Assembly (NCBI GenBank): GCA_000507305.1
Contig: DF241040.1
Location: 1,607-65,606 of the forward strand
Reading direction: 5' to 3'
DNA from: Breviolum minutum Mf 1.05b.01
Taxonomy: Eukaryota > Sar > Dinophyceae > Suessiales > Symbiodiniaceae
Length of the DNA: 64,000 nucleotides
Shown: positions 23,901 through 38,400 of the stretch, piece by piece
Numbering within the stretch: the stretch's first letter is position 1
How the letters are laid out: the number at the start of each line of letters is the position of its first letter
Program-made: the position numbers and the translations under genes
The notes under the pieces: model-generated
What the model saw: only the letters and a program-made list of their open reading frames with translations
Told to the model about the DNA's origin: nothing
Database searches by the model: none

Positions 23901-26900
23901 ATATATAATTTCCTTTTCATTTTGAAAAAAAAACTGTCTTTAAAGAAAGAAGATTTTATATGTGTCAACGGATTTTTTCTAAGTAATCCGTTGTTTGAAG
24001 AACACTTTATGATTTAGTCTTGTTAATAACCATGTTTCCTGACAATTTGCTCTATTTTTAAGTAACATTTTTTCTTGAAAGAGAGCCCTCCATCTTACTA
24101 GTTCTGTTCATATCATTCCCTTTTTCATCTTTTCGAAAAACAAACGTTTTACAGAGAGCCTGTTTGTTAACACACACACACACACACTGTCCCTGTAATT
24201 TACTTTGCATTCCACTTGAAAACACACATGTTTTAAAGAGAGCCTGTTTGTTCATGTTGATTTTTTTCCTTAGAAGCTACTTTTGCTTTAAAAATACATC
24301 CATTCCTTGAAAAGGGCCTTAGCCTTTCTTGCAGAAACAGCAACAATTTCTTTCAAACCACTGACTCTTTCATACACACGCAGTCCCTGCAATTTACTTT
24401 TCATTCCAATTGAAAAAACATGTTCGCGCCAACCCGGACGTTCGCCCATGATGACATTCTTTAGACTTGCACACATGGTGGATGCTACGCAACTGCTGGG
24501 GTGGGGTGGGGTGGGGTCGGGATGATGACATTCTTTGAACTTGAACACATGGTGGATGCTACGCACACATGGTGGATGCTACGCAACTGCTGGGGTGGGG
24601 TGGGGTGGGGTTCTGGGGATGATGACATTCTTTGAACTTGCACACATGGTGGATGCTACGCAACTGCTGGGGTGGGGTGGGTGGGCAAAGCTGTTTCGGG
24701 AAGCTTGTCCAATGGAACTCTCACACTCAGCCCACGAGATGCATTTGATTACCAGAAGCACGGTTGGCTATCCGGAGATGTCGAAAACGCATCGAAGCTT
24801 GAGGAAGCAGAAGAAAGGACTGCATGATATGAGCCGTGCCAAGAAAAAAAGGGTCCGAGTGCGGCACGGGCAAAGGTCAGGGTTGCAGCGAACATGTTTT
24901 GAGCAGAGCCTGTTTGTTCGTGTTGTTTTTTCCTTAGAAGCTATTTTCCTTTAAAATAAATATCCGTTCTTTGAAAAGGACTTTGGCCTTTCTTCCTGAA
25001 ATTCTTTCTCATAAGCAATTTCTTCTAAACTACCCACTCTTTCTAACAAACACTGTTCTGTAATTTACTTTCCAGCCCAAAAGAATCTGATCTTTAAAGA
25101 AAGCTCTACTATTCCAAGAGAAGACTGTCCCTATATGTACAACGGTTCTTTTCTAAGTAGTCGGTACTTTAAAGAAAACATATTCTTCTCCACAAACCTT
25201 CTTCCCGATGATCCACTTTCTTCCTAATCCCCCCTCACTTTGAAAAAAAAAACTTGCTTCACAAGAAAGCCTCTCTTCCGACACATGTGTTGTTACTGGT
25301 ACTCACGCGGGTTTAAAGCATGTTTGCTCATTCCTCCCAAGCCTTGGTTTTTCAATAGGGGAAACCGTATACTCTACATGTATCGGACCAAACTCAGTTG
25401 ATTTACCATACGCTATTCACTTGGTACGCAGGAGTACGCCAGCCTAGTACTAAGAACTAAGAACTAAGATTCCTCAGAACTCTTGGGTGGAATCTTAGTA
25501 CCAGGCTGGTACGCGTACTCCTGCGTACCAAGTGAATAGCATATGTTAAATAAACTAAGTTTGTTCCAATACACTTATACCGTATACCTATATGGTACCC
25601 CCTCTTGAAAAAAACCAAGGCTTCGGGGAGAAAGAGCAAAAAATGCTTTAGAACCTCGTAAAAACCAGCAAAAACCTCCAAAAAAAGGTAGATCTTTGGG
25701 GGGGGGGGGTAGCATATATATATATATACATGGAACATATGTAGTGTGTATATATAAATACATTTAACTTTGTATGATTCTATGATCCATTTCCACTCAA
25801 CAACAAAACAAAGACTTCCAAAACGACCTCGATCCGCTCGTGGTCGTTGGGATTGGTTAAAGGATCCAACGGCACTGCCATTAACCTCGGCCAAAACCCC
25901 CAATGCCACGTCTCCCCCCAAGAAATACGGCCTTATTACTGTAAGAGATCATCAACCACCATCATCCCATATTGCAAAAAAAAGGATGATGGGTGAGTTT
26001 CAACATTGGTCACGTTTGAAAAAACTGATATGGTAAGAAATTTCAGTTGAGGCTCCACTGGACGCGTCGAGATTGAAAGTTGGGGGAAGTGTGTAGCTTT
26101 GTTAGAGGGGCGTCAGTTTAGCTTGAAAGGGGTTACACTCACTGAAACTAACATAGGCCCCTGAAAATAGGCCATCACAAAAGGCTTTTTGTTCTTTTAA
26201 CCACGGATTTTCAGGGGCTATGTTAGTTTCGGGGAGTTGATGTTTGGTGAAATTTGAAACTGATGTTGTTACCAAGGATGTGCGATGTGCCTTGTGATGG
26301 AATATAGAATGAATGAACAGAATGACATGTTTTGATGCAGGTACAAAAATAAAATATATAGTGGCTATTCAAAGCTGTCAGAAAAAAAAACATATATCTT
26401 TGATGAGATCCTTTATCTTAATCCATCATCATTAGTTGCCAAAACTTTTTTCTTGATCCGATCTTCCGAATCACTTCCTGTTGTATATCTGGGTGTTTCC
26501 AAAAATACGGGTACCCCAAAATGGATGGCTTATAATGGAAAACCCTATTAAAATGGATGATTTGGGTGGAAAACCCCTAATTTTCGGAAACATCCATATC
26601 TATTCATCTTCTCTCTGGATTTCCCTGGATTTCATCCAAGAAGCTTGCTCATCGTTCTGAAGTACTCCGATTGAAGAAGTGTCCATCGCACCCCAAAAAA
26701 TCCAGGAGCCAATCTCAAGTCCTAGGCCCAAAAATCCCGAAAAAGTCCCAGGATCCTTTTGGGAAAGGCACGGGGGAAAACCCCGGAAATCTCCTGAAAT
26801 TCTCCATTTTTCAAAACAGAAAAAACAAGTGGAAGGATCAACTGTGATTCTGATTCATTGCATGGCAAGTCCACAAATGCCACAATTGAGAGTTTCTATG

Positions 26901-29900
26901 CGGTCTTCCGATGAATTATAAGGGTTATTGAAACACAAAGAAACACCCCAGTGCTTTTTTTGGGATCTGGGATCCAATGGGACCCCCCCATCTGTTCCGG
27001 TGGAAAAATCCTTAAGCTCCTTCGGAGGTTCAGAAATCACCCACTGAAAAAGGCCTATGAAAGTTTTTCGCGCACAACGACAGAATGTTTTTCTTAGACG
27101 TTAGTTTAAATCAGACATTACAAAGAAAGTAATTTGAATCCAAAAATGCTATCTAAATTCTATGCTGGTGACAAGTTCTTGCCATTTCATCAACAGTCTG
27201 ATCTTTCATGTACCGAGAAGCGTTGGGAAAACCATCTTCTGGTGCCCGACGGACTTGTCGCGACCTTAAACGGTGTCAAGGACATGGGAACTGTTTGCTT
27301 TAAGGAGTTTGGGGGGGGGGGGTGCTGGACTTCTTTTTTGTGGGTCTTTGTTATTCATTGTTGTTGCTTGCTTGCTTCTTTGCTTGTTGCTGGTGGGTTG
27401 CTTGTTGCTGGTTGGTTGCTTGTTGCTTGCTTGTTGGTTGTTGCTGCAATGTATGATTCATTGTCTTGGATTGACCATGTTCCTTTAATTCTCCCAGCAT
27501 CTCAACAAAGTCCTGCCTGGTGGACCGAAATGGGAAAACTCCTCCGGAAAACCCCCTCCCTAGTGATGGTGTCGGATCATTGGAGAGTACTGGGTCAAAA
27601 TACTTGTATTTTCCTATTCCTCAAAGAAATACGATTGATAAACAAAATCCTATCCCAGTTGCCCGAATGGTTGCACCACTTCAACCAATGGCATATTGAC
27701 ACCCGTATCATTTGGTCTATGATTGTGTCCATCAACAGTATCATTGAGTAATTAGGCAACCACAGTTATTGGGTAAATGGATTTTCATGACCCCAATTAT
27801 CTCACCCAAAGGTTTCATGCATGTCATTTACTGATGGATTTTGCAAGGTTTTCTTCGGGGTGATGTTTACCTAACACGGAAGTTTCATCAGTGAATCCCA
27901 CCTTAGTACCTTGTGGTACAAATGGTGGCTGTTCCATTAAGACAACAAGTGTACTATAGAGGTTCACAAACTTTTCACACCAAATTTTGCCAATCCTGTT
28001 AGTTGTCCAATGTAAGGGTTCATCGCTGTATTGATTCAATCTCATCCAAAAATCTACTGTTGAATGTTTTATCACCGTGTCTAAATTTCGGTGAGAGCCC
28101 TTAAAGGTAAATGAATACACCTTTTTCCTGGACCAACGGAAGGAAGAACAAGCTCAACTTTTCTTTGAGGAATCTTATGACAACATGTGGATTCTTGGAA
28201 GCTAAAAGTAATTGGCCGGGCAAATTCTGGGGTTATCTTACTTGATCCTCAATTTACCTTCCGGCCATCTAAATATTAGCTGGCCGAAAAAAAAAAAAAA
28301 CACGATGAAAGGGAACGCTGTGTTCGCTAGCCCGCTGTGCTAGTTGGTAGTTTCAACCTCGTGATTGAAACATATATAATATATACTACGAATGATGTTT
28401 GGAACTTCCAGGCCTTTTTTTGGGATGGCTAATAAAATCGACGTTTCGAAAACGAAGAAACACCCAGTGCTCTGCCTTTGCAACCAAGTCGCGGAGCGAC
28501 CGGACTGTTGGGTGGTGAAGGCGTACCCAGCTGGGCAGGTCAACGGTGAAACACCCAAGGGGGATGTGTTGCAATGGTTCAAACGATCAAAAAAAACACC
28601 AGATCACCTCAGTGAAGCGGTAGGACAATGGGAAAAATGGACATTTCAAATTGAACTATGAGATTCTGAGATGGATTCGGCAGAATCGAAATTGAAAGAC
28701 CTTTTTGTTTGGTGGCACCATGCACACTTTGACCAGCCATTTTACAAACGGAACTTGGAGTTTTGACAGGATTGGTTTTCTCGTGGTGTTTCCGAACCAC
28801 TTGGATTCACATCAAAACTCGGATTGCTATTACTATCAGGGATTCTGAATCTGCCCGGAAATTGTGAATTGTTCGGAATGAGAAGCCTCCGAGATCATTG
28901 TCTGTTCAACTGGGAATGAGGAAGGGCAAGAACAAAATGCCCCAAACCTTCCAATATCCTGTTAGATTCGGGGGGTTAAGCGTTAAGTGTTACTGTAAGT
29001 ATTCTGTCAAACCCCCATTCCTAGACCAACTCAACTTCAAGTGACTTGCAATTAAAAATACATCCCAGGTGCTTCAACATCACTTGCCAGGAAGCATCTC
29101 CCATCGTTGCTGACCCAAGTTGAAGATTTGAAGAAAAAAACCTCTGTAAAAACCCCTCAAAGCGCGTTTTTTGAACTTTGATAAAATTCAAAAACCAAAC
29201 AAAACAAAGATTTCGGGGGTGATCAATTTCGATCTTCGAAGAAGAATTGGCCCCAAGCCTCTGCTGGGCTCGGTCGCTGTAAACGACCTGAGTGAGCCAC
29301 ATGGGGAATTGCACGATCTTTTGGGAAAAGTAGGTGGGATCCAGATGTTGATTATAATACCATACCATCTATTTTGTATAATTATAACTCACATAAACAA
29401 AATGCATGAAACAAACATCCATAAATCAAACCCCACCTCCCGAGGACTGGCGTCGGTTGAAGAGCGCCGAGAGAAGATTGGTTCCTCCGCCGACGGATGA
29501 GGGACCAAGTATCGACTGCTGAAAGTGTATCCAAAGGTGTATATGGGTGTTTCCGAAAATAGTGGTACCCCCAAAACACCCCAAAATGATCATTTTTAGT
29601 AGGAAAATCCATGGTTGTTGGGTACCAGGATTTTAGGAACCCCCCATATCCTAAGGAATGGTATATTTGCAACTGTTCTGCACGCTGCTGCTTGTATCAT
29701 GTCGACTTTTTATAAAAAACTCTGAAATTCAGAACCACAAAAGATCACACACTTTCGCAAGCAGTCTCGCCTTGCAAAGACACAATGGGATCTCACATTT
29801 TTGCGCTCAGATTCCATCAAAACGGAAACATTTGGAATATCATTTGGAAAGCCTCACCGGACCATTTCCTTTCGGTTTCTGGCTGCTGCCTAGATTGGAA

Positions 29901-32899
29901 CTGGAAGAAGCGGATGTCACTTCACCTTTCAAATGGATTTGTGGTGGGGCTGGGGCTTTCAAGGAATGTGAGGACAAACTTCATGAAAAGAAGTCAAAAA
30001 TGCTTGGATTCTAAAGCACCAGGTCCTGTTCACCAGAAGTTTTGGCGTCTTCAAGAAAACTGGTACTTCAGTGTTTTTTAGATTCTGAAAGATCTTTACT
30101 CACTTGTGCCATGCCAACAGATCTCCAATAAGACTAAGAACATAGAAGTGCAATCACCAAGCAGCCACAACCAGTAAGACTTCAAGGGAATGCTTGGTAA
30201 TTCATATGCCGTTAAACTGTGTACGGTTGATTTTGGTGAGAATATTGAGTGGAACTCACCCAAACGGCTATCGAAAACTTGCGGAACATGGGTTCACCCA
30301 AAAATCAATGTCCTCACGAACTACCATGGTGGGTTCGAAAAAGACTTAGCACCAGACCTGCTGCGGGTGTAGCTCCTTCTTCTGCGCCTGTGCGAAGTTG
30401 AATGACATTTTTTGGTTGCTTTCAACCTTTCCTATTCGAATTAACCTTGAAAAGAACTTGAACGTTTTTTTTTGGGGAAGAAGTCAACCTGTGAGAATGT
30501 CAATCGAATTTCTCTCTGCCAGCAAAGGTGTTAGGGGTTTTGATGCAGCATGGGCCGTTATCAGTGGCACATGGAAAACAATGGAGGGAAACAAGTGATG
30601 AGACATGAAAGACATCAACACTTTTCACCTTGAGTTTCCAACCCACAAACTTCCAAAACCCATAAAATTCCCCTTGTCTTTCCAAAGAAAAAACGATCGA
30701 AAAATCGCTTTACATGCAGCATCTCCAAAAAACGCATCTTGAACATGTATCGGAAACCAGCGGAAACTAAATCATCTTTGCCTTGATGCAATCCTTCCTA
30801 CTTGGATGGTTAGACTCTCACTTCTTAAATGAACAGGAAAGATCTGTACTTTTTTGGTGTTCAACGTGTCACTGAAATTTCACCCAAATCGTGCAGGTAC
30901 CAATGGAGCCTGAGTCAACTGGAACTTTGGACTCCTGGGAATCAATGGGAATTTCAGTCAACCAGTGCCATATGGCGAATGGTGCTTTTCCTATCAATCT
31001 GCAGGTTGGTGTTTTGCTTCAAAAGTGCTTGAAGTTGAATGTACAAGTATCCTTCAGAACCTGCTTCTTTCAATCAAGTGGGGGGGATGTTCGTTTAGAA
31101 ACGAGATTGGCGCAACCCCAAAAAAAATGAAAGAAACAGCACATTCATTTGAAATCACCAATGAAATCACCAGTTGATACCCAATTCTCCCCACTTTTTG
31201 CCGACAAATTGTCAATTATTTGTGGTAGGATTCGCCCAAATGCAACCCTTCCCAACCCACAAGACCTCCTCCAAGACTGAGGATGAGGAACCTTTGAACG
31301 CTCCGTTTCTTTTTGGATTTTTTGGGATGGCAATTGTAGAGAGGATTGAAAGTTGGTGATGTATAAACTATAGGCTATAGGATGATATATACCTTCATAT
31401 TCTTAGAATTAGATCTGTTTTATACATCTTTGGATATGAAACTCATATAACATAACTATATCAAGGTCTTTTGGAAGCTTTAGAACCTAAGCTAAAATTA
31501 CCAAATTTCTATGTTGAAAATCTAGATAGAAACATCCAAGATTTACTACGATTATGACAACTCCGAGTCGATCAAAGTTTAGGGCTTTTTGCCTTTGAAG
31601 CTGCATATCCTTGCATTGGCCGAAATTTGACCTCATGCCTTATCTGCTGATCTTTACGGCCAAAAATTCACCGAGAACATCCCTTGAAACTTCCCATCTT
31701 CTGAAAAAACTTGGCTCAAAAGTCTTGATTCTCAAAACTTGCCTGGAACGGTTCCAGCTTGAAGAAAGTCAGGATGACTCGTGTTGATGTAAGCCATCCT
31801 TGAGGCTTCAGGAGGAAAACCAGCATGAACAAAAGAGGAAACAACATCGTCTTCTGGGAGAGAGTCGGGGTGGGAAGGAATTTTTTGAAACCTCTGAAAT
31901 TGGGGGAATTTCCCATTTCTTCACCAAACATGCGCAAAAACAACTGAAGATCTTTCGGAACAAACAAGTTTTGATCCTCTTTCCTTGTGTCTTGATTCCT
32001 AGGACTGTGCAACAAATGGTTTCCTGGTAATCAAAAAAACATTACCAACTGTAAGTAACCGACACCAACAACTGAGAGTATCAATAAAAATCATGATTCC
32101 CACAAATTACACTCACTCATTATTATATAGCGTTTTTTGTCATATGAACTTATGACCATTTTGTTTGCACTTCTGACCATCCCCGTTTGACGGCGTTTGC
32201 TTCCAAGATTCTCAATTTGCACCAGGTCCCGAATCATCGCCATGGTCGGTTCCAAACATCGACGCAAGATGTCGCGCACCACCTGAGGATGGGAGAAAAC
32301 TGAACGAAGGGTTGCGCGTTTTTGGGGGAATGTCTTTGGGAAGCAACACCTCTTTGCAAGGTTAAAAAGATGTTCTAAGTTGAAAGGCAAATTACTTTCA
32401 AAAAAAAAACAGATGTCACTGTGAAGTCATCTTGATATTTTGTTCTTGCTTATGCACCTTCAGAACAGTTCCCCATGAATTTTTCACCACCGCCTCAACT
32501 TAGAAGTTTGCAGAGCCAGAGAAGTGTGTCCAGTGAATCCGACAAAATCTCCATATATTTGCATTCTTTGATTCCCACCAAAATGGGTCCCATTTAATGA
32601 CCCCTGATAAAAAAGTCACCACAACCCTTCCAACGTTCCAACGCATCAATCAACGGTCCCATCCCCGGGAAGCACCGCAAAGATCTGGTCGCGCAAGCGC
32701 ACGAAGCGGCGAAACCTCAGCGTCAACTGGAAGCCTCAGGCTTTAAGACCCTAACAAACCTGAGGGATATACAGCTGGTTTTTTCGTGCAGATTTTTGTT
32801 CCTGTGTTTTTCTTGACGCCTCCCAATGGTTTTTTGTTTTTCTCAAATTCAGGCTACCATTCCTTCCATCTTTACACAAACACACCTTTATGTTTAAAA

Positions 32900-32930
<31 letters not shown>

Positions 32931-35460
32931 CAATAACAACAAACAACCCACCCAAAAAAATGGAGAGGCTTCCAATCATTGCTGGGGGTTGGAGTTTTTC
33001 GCCATGCCATGCCATGCCATGTGCAGCTGGGCAACTCTGGAAGTTCAGAGAGAAGCAAGACACGTTGCAACCTGAGAACTCCGCTGGGTTGCCAGCTGGC
33101 TGCCAATTGGGGGCCCCCGTTGGGTCCATGGGTTGGTCCTTTTTTTTGGTTTTTTTGGAGAATCCTTAGGCATCCAGTCATATCCTCAGCTGATGATTGG
33201 GGTGTCCAATCACCTCCTCAGCATTGTATTTAGGTTCCACTACCATTCTCAGAAGGTGATTGGATTTCCAGGGAATGTTCCTATGGATTAAATTTCAAAT
33301 ACGTGGGTTTTATCATGAAAGACATGAAGATGTCACACAAATTGAAGGGAGAAATCATGAGTTTCCGTTTTACGGAAGGATTTGCGACGTTTCCTTTACC
33401 CACAAATTCACCAAACAACCAAATCTGCCCACATTTCCCACACGAGCAACTCGTCGAAGACCAGTTCGGCACATTGCAAGGAGGGCGCCTATCATCGAGG
33501 TCTTGGGTGAGGCTGCGGGCCAACAGGAAAACATGAACAGCATCATTCTATTGTGGGCAACTCTGGATGGTCTTGAGGGGTGACAATTCATGAAAATTCA
33601 TCTGGCAAGTTAGTGTTTTTCAAGTAGTTCCAACTTTTCCAAAAAAAGGGAAGCCTTTTTATACCTATCTTGGTGGAGAAAAAATAAACCACACTGGGTG
33701 GAAGTGCGCATTGATGCATTGGATGGTCTTCATCCTCACAAAAAGCGACAAGCAGTTGCGGTTGTTGTGGTTGTTGCTGTTATCGTCGCATGTCAACCAC
33801 GAGTTGGAGTTCGGCAGAAAACAGTTCATGCTGAATCTAAGTCAATGAGTAGAACCTTCATTCCACAGCTCCTTTTTCAGATGATTCCCCTTCCCGTTTC
33901 CCATCCTACGAAAATACCTACCTGGTAGCCTCAACTAATTTTTTTGAGCGGATATGTGGATGGAACACCCCAATTGAAACAAGCATTTTTTTGAATGGCC
34001 TCGACCTTCCGCATTCCCACCTGAAGTTTGGCCACTTGCCGCTTCACCAAAAGCTCAAAGGCAGACTGCATTGGCGTTCGCTCATGGGGGATTGCTTCAT
34101 GGTTGGGATGTAAAACAAGATGTTGAAGTTCACCAAAGTGCACCTTTTGGCGTCTATTTGAAACTCATTATTCCTTTGAAAAGGATGTGATATAATTCAA
34201 AATGCATTTTTTTGATGACAACCGCCACTTGTGATGTTTCTACACGCCCAACAAACAACACATGGAACCAAACACAATACCACTCTGGAAAGGGAGAAAA
34301 AAAACCCTAGAATTTTAACCATCAACTTTTGGGTTCCAGAAAAAAATCCAACATGCAATGGAGGCGTTTCTAAACCACTGAAGAGTAGGATTCCTTTTTT
34401 GAAGACATAAACATCCCGACTTCCCCCCAAAAAGGGGGAAGGATCCAAACATGAAGGCCCTTCTTACTAAACCTGTCCTGGAAAAAAAAAAGACAAGTGG
34501 ACCTACTCTGAAATGACTTGGTTTCTTTCACCCCCCCGTTTCAAACCGGTCCAACAAAAAACAACAAGGAAAACTCCCAACCTTTTGACTTCACTCCCAA
34601 CTATTGGTGCTTTTTCGTTGGCTCCTCAGGGATGAAGAGATTCGCCCGAGGCCCTGTGGCATTTCGAATGGCTCGGCCAATCTCAACCTTGGGAGAAATA
34701 AAAAAACACATGGATTAGGGGGAACAACATGGGATGCTTAAAACAATAAACGAATGATTTTTCAAAAACGAAGTTGTCCTAAACAGATTATCTAGTAGAA
34801 AATTCCATCAAGGTCTTATTCAACATTAGCTCAGGCGTTTTCGAAATCTTTAAAATCATATCCTTTACTTTGAAACTGCCATGGAGAAATGGATGGAGTG
34901 GCACTTTCTAAGTTCCAAATGAACCAAAGGTGACAAACAACGATTTTCTTTACCTCCGTCCTTTGTTCCTTGTGACCTTGTGTACCTTGATCTTGCTGCA
35001 ACACGAGTACAAAGCCATGACTTTGCAACAGGGGATCCTGTTGACAAACAGAATCATCCACCAGCTGAGGAGGAAAACACTGCAAGTGGTGGGGTGCCAT
35101 ATTACCTGATGCTGGATTTTGTAAATGAGCATAAGGGGATGTTTGTGCTAGACCACCATCAAGCATTGGAGAGAATAATTAATGCTCGAGAAACGTGAGG
35201 ATTGTGAACATCAGACCTCCCCTTTGACAGCTCCCAAGCTCCCAAAAGCTGCAACATCGGGGAAATAGCAAAGGACTGGCACCACAAATCCAACGCCGGT
35301 GTCTGGTAAAACAAGAATTAATGGTTTTTTCTCCTGAGTGAAGTTCTGGTTGAATGCTTCTGATTCTGATTTTTCTGATTCTGGTCAAAGTGCAATCTTT
35401 GCACAAGTTATTCACCTTGGCAAATTGGATCATTTTTTGAAATAGCCAAAATTGGATTCC

Positions 35461-35491
<31 letters not shown>

Positions 35492-38400
35492 GTCATCATC
35501 ATCGTCATCGTCATCATCGTCATCGTCATCGTCATCAACATCATCATCCACATCTATCATCATCCATGCAGAATAGACTAAACCCCACAGCCAAAATTCC
35601 AAATCTGGACTAAGCTGCATCAGACAAGCCAGCAAAGGTATCGTAGTCACGAATGGTCCTTACAACGTTGGAGGATGTCTCTGCGGATCAGGAACGATGC
35701 AACCTTTTCTTAAATATTTGTATTTACTCATTGCAAAGGATATCTATGGTAATCTGACGCGATATGTCGGCTCACCCATTTTGTTTACTTTTTTAGTCCA
35801 AAATGGCAACTTTTATACCCCTGAGCTGGTGCAAAAAGTTCAGTGTGGGGAGTTTGGGAGAAAGGAGACGACACTTTATGGGGTTCCAGACTGCAATCTT
35901 GCAACGAGCCACGGCCCATCGGCAGCCGAAATTCATAGAGATCCATTTTGCAGCAAAATTTGACAAACATGTGCAAACTCTTGTGGAATTTCTCGTAGTC
36001 GTTTTAAAATCGTAGCTTCACCGCCACCCCGTCTCCACACTTTTGCATTAAGTGACTTTGCAAAGACATCGCGGAAGAGGTAGTCGATGCGCGCACGGCC
36101 CAACAATTGACCCGTGCCCTGGCAGAAATGGAAAGAAAATCATCTTCCCATTGAAAGTGAATGGCCCAAATGCGGCAAAAGCACGCGACATAATTTTCAC
36201 TTTTTGGGTTAGCGATTGGATTTATTACTTTTGGCCAATCTATTATTCAACTTTGACTTTGTGCTGGGTATCTCCTGGATCTTGATGGCTTCTCATACCC
36301 AGACATTTGAGCGAAACTCGTTCCAATGACCATGCCAAACATTTCCTTGTTTTCCCTCATGTTTCAAGGGATGTTGCGTTTGCTGGTTACTTTTATAAAA
36401 AACAACTATTTTCCGTGATTCTGATTCGCAATTCCGGAGGGCTGCCGAGCATCTGGCGATTTCGCCATATTGAAAAAACTGGTCACATTTGTAACAATCA
36501 ACCATCAAATTTCAACTTTGCAGAAAAATCGCCTCAACATTTCAACTCTCCCAGAAATTGTCACCTCCATGGCCACTCCACTGGTCCAACGTCCCTCCAC
36601 CGTGTCATCGAAACGTCCAGAGAACTTGGCGAACAAACTGAGCCTCGATGGGTGGAGGTTGCAGGGTCCAAGGTTGGAAATGGGCTGAGAAAGTTGTTGA
36701 ACCAGGTTTTTTTGAACGTTTTTTCTATTTAGGGGCTTGCCAAGGGAACTGTGGGGGGAGTTAGCACCACTAAAAATTGGTGATGAGATAGATGAATTTC
36801 AGTAGACAGTGGCACCAAGCTGCAGTAAGGTGCGACCCAAGCGACAAGAGTGCTCCTTTCTCACCAGCTGTCTGCCTGCAGATCTACTACCCAAGGATTA
36901 TGGAAGATAAGTTTTTGCCAATGTTGTTCTTGAGTTGACTCAAAACTCCCAGAAAATGAGTGCATGTGATTCCACAATTTCAATCACTCAGACATCATAC
37001 CTTATTCTGGTTTCGGTGTGTAAATGCTCAAAAAGGATCACCTCCAAAGCATGATAGCCGTTCCATGAGGAAAAAGATCCACCATTTTCATCGGTTCCCT
37101 GAGTTTTTCATCTTGTGAAAACTTCAAGGGGCTTCGAACTTGGAAGAAGTATCTGATCTTCTATAGAGGTTTCTATGACATTCAATAATTCGAACATATC
37201 GCTGGTCCATTTGAAACCAATTCTCTCTTGGAATCCAAGAGAGTCATTTGTCTTCAGGTGGTCCAAACTCCCATAGAGACAATCTTGCACCACCTAAAAT
37301 GGATGAAAGTCAAACAAACATCCTCAGATAAACCAAAACTATCAAGCCAAAACTGCTTAGCCAAATGTTTTCATACATCAACTGTACATTAACTCCCACT
37401 CAGCCAATGGACCATGCAATAAAAAGTTTAGACTTCATTTTTCCTGCTAAGTGTCGCTAAGCATGTAACCCCTATATAAAGGTTCAACCGTTGGCCATTG
37501 GCTATATTAACTGTTCCATTCTTCGCGTTACCAGCCCCTGAAGCTTGCCTGTCCAGTGCTTCGCCATAGCCTTGTAACTCTGACCTCACAAAGTCAACCC
37601 GAGAGAAAACGTTGAGAAAACCCATATTTTACATCATCAAATCACATCGAAGTTTGGTTTAGCAGCTTGGAGGCGATTTATTCCATTTCACCTTCACACA
37701 CCAACAAACATCACATGTTGAATGAACAAACATCGTTTCAACCCATCCAAACAAATGTGAGGGATACATGCAACCTTGAAAATTTCCACATGGATGCTGA
37801 AAAAGTGATTGTTTGGATCAGGTATTTCACTTCCAATATGAGCTAATTTGGGTATCCATGTCAAGGGAAAACTTTCCACAAGTCTGAAGGGCCCAAAAAT
37901 TGAGAATACACCCCCGAAAACTAACATGGAACACAACCATGGGGGTTTGGAAGATAATGTTCCTTTCAACATGGGTGATTTTCAAAGTTCCGTGTTAGTT
38001 TTTGGTGAATATATCTGTTTATACAAAAAACCTTCCATCCTGAGTCGGTTTGCTCTTGAAATTCATGTCAAATATCCCAACAAATTCATGTCCATTTGTG
38101 GCTCTCTCTTTTCATTGAGTAAATTTGCACCCGGAAAACAAACATGTAACCTGAAAAAGGCCCCTTGGAAACGGGAAAACCATTATCACAACCACCAATT
38201 CTTGGGTGATTCCCGCCATTCGTTTTTTTTGGGGGGGAAAAACTTAAACCACCAAAAACTGACGCAGAAAAAAAAAAAACGTGAAACCCTCCAACTTCCA
38301 ACGGATTCCAACGTGCCCCAAGTGGCTCCACATCCTGTGACATGCGTTTCGCCTGCTTGTTGACGCCAAGGTCGCAGGGTACAAGATGGGCCCCGATAAA

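Larger units (their letters stand above)
23650..25745. mobile_element. 2.1 kb repeat island with inverted ends, inside a dynamin intron
   Basis: The island begins with an (AT)n run and CCCCCCCAAAGATCTACC (to about 23707) and ends with the inverted counterpart GGTAGATCTTTGGGGGGG (from 25687) and another (AT)n run. Sequence inside the left end (TTTACGTGGTTTTGCAGC) matches the reverse complement of the right end. The interior holds diverged copies of a roughly 100-bp unit with AGAGCCTGTTTGTT (near 24160, 24240 and 24900) and CTGTAATTTACTTT (near 24190, 24390 and 25060), a (CA)n run at 24172-24187, a G-rich minisatellite, and a long hairpin. No transposase frame was found, so it looks like a non-autonomous or decayed element. 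Confidence 0.6.

Noticed and set aside
27134..27751. 205-codon plus-strand ORF with a Leu/Val-rich centre
   Set aside because: The hydrophobic centre is the TTGCTTGTTGCTGG minisatellite. The flanks have no motif and it is antisense within the dynamin span.
28325..28360. tRNA-like A-box (GTGCTAGTTGGTAG)
   Set aside because: No matching B-box (GGTTCGA) or acceptor-stem complement was found within 90 bp.
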